Shown: positions 57,959 to 64,000 of the stretch, in pieces
Numbering within the stretch: the first letter of the stretch is position 1
Layout: every line of letters begins with the position of its first letter
Assembly: GCF_025574465.1 (NCBI RefSeq)
Contig: NZ_JAOBPP010000019.1
Span: 308,501-372,500, forward strand
Length of the DNA stretch: 64,000 nucleotides
Origin: Kordiimonas aestuarii
GTDB taxonomy: Bacteria > Pseudomonadota > Alphaproteobacteria > Sphingomonadales > Kordiimonadaceae
Direction of reading: 5' to 3'
Notes under the pieces: generated by a model
Database searches by the model: none
The model's input: the letters and a program-made list of their open reading frames with translations, nothing else
What the model was told of the DNA's origin: nothing
Made by a program: the position numbers and the translations under genes

Positions 57959-59103
57959 TCGTGTTTGTCTCCGGTCACATGAAGCGGGGCGAGTTCAATA
58001 TCATTCGGCATGGTCTCAAGATAAAGCGATCGGCTGGGGAAGGCAAAGCCCGCGCCTGCGTCTTCCACAATTCTTTTTATCTCCAGAAGCAAGCGTTCCT
58101 TGATCTCAAGCCATTCCAGCCAATTGGTTGTGCGGGTGAAACAATAAAGCAGGATATCGATGGAGCTCGCATTAAAACTGTCAATGCGCACAAAGGTCGC
58201 TGTTTCCTCGGGGCGGACAAAGTCTTCATTCTCGCTGAGGTGTTTTTCAATACCGTCGCGGACCGCTTCAAGCTGTGCGGCGGTTGAGCGGTACTCCAGG
58301 CCTATAATCCACTTGATGCGCCGGAACGTCATGCGGGAGAAATTTGTGACCGCCTGGTCGGACAGCTTTGCATTGGGCACAAATACCGGGGCCTTGTCGA
58401 AGCGCCGTACCGTGGTTGTACGAAAACCGATCTGTTCGACCGTGCCCTCGACCACGCCATCAACAAGAATCCAGTCTCCCGGGTGGAAACGCCGTTCGCC
58501 AATGACAAAGAGGCCCGAGATCAGGTTTTTGAACAGGTCCTGCGCCCCAAGGGCGACCGCAACACCAAACAGGCCAAGGCCCGCGATCAATGGCCCCACC
58601 TCAATGCCCCAGATTTCAAGGATGGCGGCGCCGCCAATCAACGCGAAGGCGACACGTATCGCTTTGGCGAGCCACTGGATCATGGCTTCCGTGAGGAAGC
58701 GGTCGGCGCGCTGCAACAGTTCACCTACTGGCGCAGAGGCGCGGAAGAGCGCCCAGAAGATCACAAAGGCAATCAGGGATCGGTTCAGTTTGGAAGCCAG
58801 CGCCGCGGATTCGGGGTCAAGTTCCAGATAGGCGGTCGCAAAGAAGGTGCCCAGGACAACCGGAATAAAGCGTATGGGGGCCTCCACTGCCTCAACCACC
58901 GCGTCGTCGATCCGGGTATTGGTGCGCTGGGTCCATGCGATAAAGCGGTTGAGGATGAAGCGTGTCAGCAGGTTCCTGAACACCATGAAAAGCAGGAAGA
59001 TGCCAAGTGCGACTACAATTTGGCCGACGTCAATGCCAAACAGGCCGTTGTGCCAAACATCTTTCACTAGGGCGAGGAAATCTTGCCAGTCTTCGGTTTT
59101 CAC
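57955..59103 (-). CDS. MscS-family mechanosensitive ion channel
   Basis: 382 residues with about four membrane helices, a pore helix segment (PLIAGLGLFGVAVALGAQD, the conserved GLxG-AxA-x-GAQD motif), and a cytoplasmic MscS beta domain (FVIGERRFHPGDWILVDGVV, GTVEQIGFRTTTVRRFDKA). Protects cells from osmotic downshock. It belongs to a minus-strand run with the upstream small membrane protein and DUF1499 gene. Confidence 0.9.
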   Translation of the reverse strand: MKTEDWQDFLALVKDVWHNGLFGIDVGQIVVALGIFLLFMVFRNLLTRFILNRFIAWTQRTNTRIDDAVVEAVEAPIRFIPVVLGTFFATAYLELDPESAALASKLNRSLIAFVIFWALFRASAPVGELLQRADRFLTEAMIQWLAKAIRVAFALIGGAAILEIWGIEVGPLIAGLGLFGVAVALGAQDLFKNLISGLFVIGERRFHPGDWILVDGVVEGTVEQIGFRTTTVRRFDKAPVFVPNAKLSDQAVTNFSRMTFRRIKWIIGLEYRSTAAQLEAVRDGIEKHLSENEDFVRPEETATFVRIDSFNASSIDILLYCFTRTTNWLEWLEIKERLLLEIKRIVEDAGAGFAFPSRSLYLETMPNDIELAPLHVTGDKHE

Positions 59104-59116
59104 TCACTATTCCTAT

Positions 59117-59368
59117 TCACGCTTGGTCCGCGTCATCATCCCTGTTCAGATTATGGACCTTTTCATCATGGCCATGTTTATTACTGAAAAACAGCAACGC
59201 CATCAGCCCAAAACCGACCAGAAGAGTAAAAATAACACCGATCACCATGGCAGCAACACCGTGGCCTGAGAGGGATACCCCGTCAATTTTACCAAAAACA
59301 CTCACAACCCAATACCCGGCGAGGCCTAGTCCGATCAGGGCGGCAACAACAGCGATAACATTTTTCAT
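59117..59368 (-). CDS. Small two-TM protein, unknown
   Basis: 83 residues with two membrane helices (about 4-26 and 37-61, AAMVIGVIFTLLVGFGLMAL) and an acidic C-terminal tail (KVHNLNRDDDADQA). I do not recognise the family. 14 bases before mscS, so perhaps cotranscribed. Confidence 0.75.
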   Translation of the reverse strand: MKNVIAVVAALIGLGLAGYWVVSVFGKIDGVSLSGHGVAAMVIGVIFTLLVGFGLMALLFFSNKHGHDEKVHNLNRDDDADQA

Positions 59369-59391
59369 GGCAATATTTCCTGCGCGTGACG

Positions 59392-60165
59392 CTAGCTTTG
59401 CTGAGCTTCAAGCGCTTCGCGAAACTTGCGAATGAGGCGCGCATTGTTGCCCATGTCTGGCGTACCGAGCCTTGATACTGCACGGATGTCAAGAATACTC
59501 GCTGCGGCCTTTCCGCGCACACGGACGGTAATCAGGCTTTCAAACCCGAACCAGCGCGACGTTTGTCGTGCCTCGATGGTGCCGCCCGCTTCGTCCGCTT
59601 TTACAATCTCCCATCCCAGATCCTGCGCGGCGGCCACAGCGCGCCGGGTGGCGGTGGCCACGCCTTGGGTGATAGTAATGGGCAACAGATCGCGGTAGGT
59701 GCTCTTGTCCGCATTATTGCGTGGCAGTGAAGGTGCGCGCTCAGGCAGTTCGCGTTGGAGCGCACTGAAGGCAGGTGGATCCGCGGGGTTGGTCGTGACA
59801 TCATAGCCCCTGTGTGTCTGCGACATCCAGCCTTCGAAGGTCCAACTCAGGTAGCTGAGCGGCACGATGATGACAATGGCGGCAATGGCCCGCCAACTGA
59901 TGCGCACACGCGGGCTGGCGCTGCCGTGTATGATGCCGACCAGGGCAAAGGCTGCCGCAACCACAACAAGGCGTGTTGCCACATGCAGGAGTTTGGCGCG
60001 CAGTTCCATATCGCTTGGGTCAAGGAATGCGGGGTTCAGAACGTCAATGCGGAACGCGGGTCCAGCGACAACAAAGGCGATCGCGGCGAGACAAGCCGTG
60101 ACGAAACTGAGGGTGGAGAAAATCGAAGGTTTTCGCTCGCCCTTTTTAAAGAATATCCGTGACAT
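59392..60165 (-). CDS. DUF1499 domain membrane protein
   Basis: 257 residues. About three membrane helices in the N-terminal half (SFVTACLAAIAFVVAGPAF and VATRLVVVAAAFALVGIIH), then a soluble DUF1499-like domain (YDVTTNPADPPAFSALQ, VATATRRAVAAAQDLGWEIV, ASILDIRAVSRLGTPDMGNN). The function of DUF1499 is unknown. First gene of the minus-strand run. Confidence 0.8.
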   Translation of the reverse strand: MSRIFFKKGERKPSIFSTLSFVTACLAAIAFVVAGPAFRIDVLNPAFLDPSDMELRAKLLHVATRLVVVAAAFALVGIIHGSASPRVRISWRAIAAIVIIVPLSYLSWTFEGWMSQTHRGYDVTTNPADPPAFSALQRELPERAPSLPRNNADKSTYRDLLPITITQGVATATRRAVAAAQDLGWEIVKADEAGGTIEARQTSRWFGFESLITVRVRGKAAASILDIRAVSRLGTPDMGNNARLIRKFREALEAQQS

Positions 60166-60416
60166 ACGCTATACGCTCCCCCGTATTCGTGCCGGTCCCG
60201 CTGCCTCTGTCTACAATTGCCCCGCCTCCTTGTAGCGCAGCGCGACGCCAAGGAAAAGGGGGGGGAGGAGATGTTTTTTAAGCTAAGCCTTTCTTTTCCT
60301 GCGCTTCCTTTTGCCTATGGTGCTGAAAAGAGGCATACTGATTGGCAGTCTTTCCGAGTAGTACACAGACCCACGCGGCCTTGCCCAAAGACCGTGCTTT
60401 ACTGAAGGAGACGCAT

Positions 60417-60845
60417 ATGAAAGTCGGTCAAATCCTCGACTACAAAGGCCACGACGTTATTTCGCAGGAAGCGGGGTGTACTGTCCTTGAAGTTGCCAAG
60501 CTGTTGGGGGAACGCCGGATCGGCGCCGTGCCGGTAACCAAAAGTGGCAAGCTTGTCGGCATCATTTCGGAGCGCGATATTATGCGCGGGCTAGCAATCC
60601 GCGGGGGCGGTGTCCTGGCGGACGATATCTCAACGCTGATGACAAAGTCTGTTTTCACCTGCTCGCAGGATGATACGGTCCAGCACCTGATGGGCATGAT
60701 GACGGAACGGCGTATCCGCCATGTGCCTGTGACGAAAGGCGGCGACCTCATCGGCATGATCTCAATCGGCGACGTGGTCAAGGTGCGCATGCAGGAAACT
60801 GAGCAGGAAGCAGAGGCGCTGAAGGAATATATTGCGTCAGCTTAA
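60417..60845 (+). CDS. Stand-alone CBS-pair protein
   Basis: 142 residues from the ATG at 60417 (GGAGA six bases upstream); two CBS domains in tandem (GAVPVTKSGKLVGIISERD; RHVPVTKGGDLIGMISIGDV). CBS pairs bind AMP, ATP or SAM and act as energy sensors; the target is unknown. The upstream extension (from 60342) is not conserved-looking. Its stop overlaps the glycosyltransferase stop by four bases. Confidence 0.88.
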   Translation: MKVGQILDYKGHDVISQEAGCTVLEVAKLLGERRIGAVPVTKSGKLVGIISERDIMRGLAIRGGGVLADDISTLMTKSVFTCSQDDTVQHLMGMMTERRIRHVPVTKGGDLIGMISIGDVVKVRMQETEQEAEALKEYIASA

Positions 60846-61990
60846 GCCGTCTGGCTTTGTTTCGCCAGGTTACAGACACGTTGGGCGTTGCTGAGCCAGG
60901 TATACCCGCGCGTGTCTATCTTTGCTTGTGCCGCGCGCCCCAGCGATTGCCGTTTGGCAGGGTCCGCAATTAGCTGACGAATGTGGGCCTGGGCGGCCTC
61001 ATAATCGTCAGGAGGGAACAGCAACGCATCACGCTCATGGTCCAGTATCTCACAGATATTGGCCTGCGACGGTGCGACGATAGAAAGGCCTGCTGCCATA
61101 TATTCAAAAAGCTTGAGCGGGCTTGCATATGCGGTGACCGCCGGTTGCAAGGCGATATTCATTGCAGCCAAGTGTTCCGGTATGTCGGCCCGGTCGACAA
61201 AACCGGCAAAATGCACCCTGTCTTCTACCTTCAGGCCGCGTGCCGCGGCACGGCAACCCTGGATGGCCGGGCCATCCCCCACGATCAGCAGATGGGGCGC
61301 CTTGTTACCCCGGTAGTCAGCGATAAGCCGGATCATCTCATCGAGTTTGTGCCACTCGCGGACGAAGCCTGTGAAGCCCAATACAACATTGTCTCCAAGG
61401 CCGTATCGCTCTCTGACGGTCTGTCCGTTGTTGTTTTCATAGGCCGTTTTATCGATCCCGTTGTGCAGGACGGTTATTCTCTCACGCTTGGTGCCGGCTT
61501 TCTCAAGGATTGCTGCCAGCACCTCACTAACCGGCAAGGCGTGGTCTGCTTCCCGCCAGGTATGTTTCTCAAGCTTGGTGGCGAAAGACTTCAGGTGCAG
61601 GCCTGCATATTTTGTCCGCTCGGCAGCGAGCGGAGCGTTTACCTCAAGCATATGGAGTACACCGGTCTTTTTCCTGAGCCATCCACCGCTTGGCAGGAAA
61701 AGATTGTGACGTTCGTAAAGGAAATCGGGCTGAAACTCCTTATATGCTTTTAGAAGTTTGCGGTAAGCCCTGATGGCATAGAGATATTCAAGTGTCTCTG
61801 ATACGAATCCGGGCATGACACGCCGGAATATGGCGAGCGCTTTGTTTTCCTGACCGAACGCCTTGGGGCGCAACGATGGGCCGATGATTTTTACCTCATG
61901 ACCGAGGCTGCGGAACGCGTGGACCAGTTCCGTGATATGCACCGCCTGGCCGTCCTGTGCTGCGACGCGGTGGTGATAGAGAATTTTCAC
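60842..61990 (-). CDS. GT4-family glycosyltransferase
   Basis: 382 residues, GT-B fold. N-terminal QDGQAVHITELVHAFRSLGH is the acceptor side; VLGFTGFVREWHKLDEMIRL and ADIPEHLAAMNIALQPAVTA, then the sugar-nucleotide E-x7-E region in PLKLFEYMAAGLSIVAPSQA. Probably builds an exopolysaccharide or lipid-linked sugar. No other polysaccharide genes are nearby. Confidence 0.88.
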   Translation of the reverse strand: MKILYHHRVAAQDGQAVHITELVHAFRSLGHEVKIIGPSLRPKAFGQENKALAIFRRVMPGFVSETLEYLYAIRAYRKLLKAYKEFQPDFLYERHNLFLPSGGWLRKKTGVLHMLEVNAPLAAERTKYAGLHLKSFATKLEKHTWREADHALPVSEVLAAILEKAGTKRERITVLHNGIDKTAYENNNGQTVRERYGLGDNVVLGFTGFVREWHKLDEMIRLIADYRGNKAPHLLIVGDGPAIQGCRAAARGLKVEDRVHFAGFVDRADIPEHLAAMNIALQPAVTAYASPLKLFEYMAAGLSIVAPSQANICEILDHERDALLFPPDDYEAAQAHIRQLIADPAKRQSLGRAAQAKIDTRGYTWLSNAQRVCNLAKQSQTA

Positions 61991-62017
61991 AGCGGGCTGC
62001 TCCCTATTGCAGGTGGC

Positions 62018-63043
62018 TCAGTGGTTGATCCGGTGGCTGACGACCGAAAGGGCGTCTTTGAGCTGCGGCAGCGCAAGGTCGAACGCTGCTTCGCCTTCCT
62101 CGATCAACTCGCTCGCGCGGTGAAACTCCATCAGCCCTATGTGGCCGACGCGTGGACAGATGGATACGTCAGGCGGATCGCCGGCGAGGCGGGACCGTGA
62201 AAGGCGATTTTGCATGATATTGAGGCTTGCCATCAGGTTTGCGAACAGGCTGGGTGCGTCTTTCTTGTGGCCAAAAATCTTGCGAAACAGGGATGATTTC
62301 TGCTCGCGGATCAGGCTGGCGCTATGATCGCTCTGTTCGGCGAAAACGCCATATTCATCGACCTTGAGGACACCGTCCACCTGCGCCCGTTTGCGACCAT
62401 AAAGGTCTTCGGACAGGTTGACAGCGATGACGATGTCGCATCCAGCGGCACGACAGACAGAAACCGGTACCGGGTTCACAAGCGCGCCGTCAACCAGCCA
62501 GCGGCCATCCCTTTTTTGCGGCTCGAAAATGCCGGGGATGGCGAAACTTGCCCGAAGCGCGCTCGACATTTCCCCCTCATCAAGCCAGATTTCATGGCCG
62601 CTTTTCAGTTCGCAGGCAACGGCTGTGAACGGAATATTCATCTGGCTGAAATCCACGTTGCCGAATTTTTCTTCCATAAGGCTGTTGAGCTTGTCACTGC
62701 CAAAGAGCCCGCCGCCAAACCGCAGGTCAAGCAAGCGGAAGAAGTTGTATTCCTTAAGGCTGCAGGCCCATTCCTCGACCACGTCAAGGCTGCCGCTGGC
62801 ATAGGCACCGCCAACGACCGCGCCAATCGATGTGCCCGCGACAACGTCAATGGGGATACCTTCGGCCTGAAGCCGTTTGATCACACCGATATGCGACCAG
62901 CCACGCGCAACGCCAGCACCCAGCGCGAGCCCAATCTTCGGGCGTCTCGGGGCTGGTGGGTGAGATGCTTCAGACGGGTCCGGCGTTTCGGTGATGCCCT
63001 CTGCGGCGGAATGGGTTTTATCACTTTTCAAAATGCCAAGCAT
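62018..63043 (-). CDS. Patatin-like phospholipase (RssA/NTE type)
   Basis: 341 residues. The Ser-Asp dyad: nucleophile Ser72 in VAGTSIGAVVGG (G-x-S-x-G) and the Asp in LVDGALVNPVP; oxyanion loop GAGVARGWSHIG. The first ~35 residues are a low-complexity tail. Serine lipid hydrolase; substrate unknown. 27 bases upstream of the glycosyltransferase on the same strand. Confidence 0.9.
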   Translation of the reverse strand: MLGILKSDKTHSAAEGITETPDPSEASHPPAPRRPKIGLALGAGVARGWSHIGVIKRLQAEGIPIDVVAGTSIGAVVGGAYASGSLDVVEEWACSLKEYNFFRLLDLRFGGGLFGSDKLNSLMEEKFGNVDFSQMNIPFTAVACELKSGHEIWLDEGEMSSALRASFAIPGIFEPQKRDGRWLVDGALVNPVPVSVCRAAGCDIVIAVNLSEDLYGRKRAQVDGVLKVDEYGVFAEQSDHSASLIREQKSSLFRKIFGHKKDAPSLFANLMASLNIMQNRLSRSRLAGDPPDVSICPRVGHIGLMEFHRASELIEEGEAAFDLALPQLKDALSVVSHRINH

Positions 63044-63128
63044 GATAATAGTAAGCCTTTACACGAGTTGGCCCCAACTTGGGGAAAAGGGAAGGCAAAG
63101 GCAAGGGGTATGAAGGGGCTTCTGGGTG

Positions 63129-63338
63129 TTACTCATGTTTTTCATACCCGAGAATATCACCTGGCTGGCAGTCGAGATAGTCGCATATGGCTTCAAGCGT
63201 CGCAAAGCGCACTCCCTTGACTTTACCGGACTTGAGCAGGCTGAGGTTTGCTTCGGTGATGCCGATATGAGCGGCGAGATCCTTTGACTTGACCTTGCGT
63301 TCCGCCAGCATGACATCCAGTCTTACAACGATGGCCAC
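63129..63338 (-). CDS. Small XRE (YozG-like) regulator
   Basis: 69 residues, helix-turn-helix only (VRLDVMLAERKVKSKDLAAH, IGITEANLSLLKSGKVKGVR, then FATLEAICDYLDCQPGDILGYE). This matches the short YozG-type regulators usually encoded after DUF2975 genes, as here. 11 bases after the DUF2975 gene. Confidence 0.88.
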   Translation of the reverse strand: MAIVVRLDVMLAERKVKSKDLAAHIGITEANLSLLKSGKVKGVRFATLEAICDYLDCQPGDILGYEKHE

Positions 63339-63349
63339 GGCCTTACCCC

Positions 63350-63895
63350 CTACACAATTTCATTGAGTTCTTCACGTTGCGCACGGCCTACCCGCATCAT
63401 GTGTGCGATGGCGAGGGCCATCAGCGCCGGGATCAGGCCGAGAAGATCGCCGCTTTCAAACGAAATCATCAGGGCGCGCTTTCCAGGGGCATTTGTGGCG
63501 GTCATTACCAGTACGAGCGCGGTCTGGCTGAGCCAGCTTGCCAGAGCGTGCCACAGCAGCAGTTTGCCCGCGCGCGCGCAGTATTGTTCTGATACAGCGT
63601 TGAACCAGTCACCACGTTCAGCCAGACGGATAAGCGGCAACAGGCAAAGGAGAGCCAGTGAGAACAGGACGGCTGGTATCAGGGTAATTGTCAGCCCCAG
63701 CAGATGTTGCCACCAGCTCAGGCGCTCGAAGCCGCCATATTTCTCAACAAGAAGGTCTCCACCAACATGCCTGAAGGTTTCCGGGCTCGCCCACATCCAC
63801 AAAATGGGCACAATCACGACGATAATGGATATATAGATCAGCCACCTGAGGGCGATCAGGCTGGGGATTCTCTTTGTTTTTTCAGATTTTACCAT
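63350..63895 (-). CDS. DUF2975 membrane protein
   Basis: 181 residues from the ATG at 63895, four membrane helices (e.g. LIYISIIVVIVPILWMWAS and LGLTITLIPAVLFSLALLCL). The paired XRE regulator follows. The frame is open upstream to 63991, but that part looks unlike the family. No strong Shine-Dalgarno. Function unknown. Confidence 0.78.
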   Translation of the reverse strand: MVKSEKTKRIPSLIALRWLIYISIIVVIVPILWMWASPETFRHVGGDLLVEKYGGFERLSWWQHLLGLTITLIPAVLFSLALLCLLPLIRLAERGDWFNAVSEQYCARAGKLLLWHALASWLSQTALVLVMTATNAPGKRALMISFESGDLLGLIPALMALAIAHMMRVGRAQREELNEIV

Positions 63896-63992
63896 TGCTA
63901 ACTCGCTTTGTGGTGATTCTATAAAATTATTGTTTTGCAGAAATTTATTATCTGGTAATGATATCGCGACCGTAGCAGAAAGGAAAGCCAAG

Positions 63993-64000
63993 ATGAAAGG
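63993..64000 (+). CDS. Possible start of a gene cut by the window end
   Basis: An ATG (ATGAAAGG) preceded by AAGGAAAG at good spacing, divergent from the DUF2975 gene. Only eight bases are inside the window, so this is only a suggestion. Confidence 0.3.

Overview
The window is chromosomal sequence from an alphaproteobacterium. Three things support this: a circularly permuted two-piece tmRNA gene (minus strand, about 26652-26940) encoding the tag ANDNNVEFAVAA, an alpha-type SspB ClpXP adaptor with an acidic tail, and the overall set of housekeeping genes. The order is not certain; a marine Kordiimonadales/Rhodospirillales-like bacterium is a guess from gene content. Nearly all of the window is densely packed core genome. 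I see no insertion sequence, prophage, CRISPR array, tRNA or rRNA.

Layout. 1-7.5 kb: ilvE, an XRE regulator, bamD, recN, ligA and a DUF389 membrane protein. 7.7-13.3 kb: a small glycine-tailed protein, then prmA, a UvrD/PcrA-type helicase and a ClC channel on the minus strand. 13.5-23.5 kb: a giant AsmA-like protein, a ribbon-helix-helix protein, an AlkC-type DNA glycosylase, an ArsR-PLP decarboxylase pair under a near-perfect palindromic operator, a tautomerase-like protein, a GNAT enzyme, class I fumarase and sspB. 23.8-26.6 kb: a quorum-sensing island luxR-luxR-luxI-orf. 26.6-27.0 kb: ssrA (tmRNA). 27.1-31.0 kb: a membrane protein, then thyA-histidine kinase-folA. 31.0-37.0 kb: mrp, hflK-hflC-DUF2065-degP and serB. 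37.1-44.4 kb: miaA and the branched-chain amino acid genes ilvB-ilvH-ilvC and leuA. leuA is preceded by a leucine-rich leader peptide with rare CTA codons; ilvB is preceded by a double-hairpin element. 44.5-52 kb: a CPBP protease, a pirin and the cell-shape cluster mreB-mreC-mreD-mrdA-rodA. 52-64 kb: an M20 peptidase, Zur-type regulator, large TPR protein, msrA, thioesterase, MscS channel, CBS protein, glycosyltransferase, patatin and an XRE/DUF2975 pair.

How the genes work together. ilvE, ilvBHC and leuA cover much of valine/isoleucine/leucine synthesis, and leuA looks attenuated by leucyl-tRNA supply. thyA and folA form the dTMP/folate cycle with a CHASE-domain sensor kinase inserted between them. 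hflKC and degP serve membrane and periplasmic protein quality control; sspB and tmRNA serve ribosome rescue and ClpXP targeting. The mre/mrd block builds the rod-shape elongation machine.

Most worth a second look: the tandem LuxR paralogues, one lacking the signal-binding Asp, with a shared GGGAAACCC motif before the second luxR and before luxI; the unknown 112-residue protein coupled to luxI; a roughly 100-residue insertion in the helix-hairpin-helix domain of LigA; the leu leader; the ilvB double hairpin; and the ArsR palindrome that contains the start codon.
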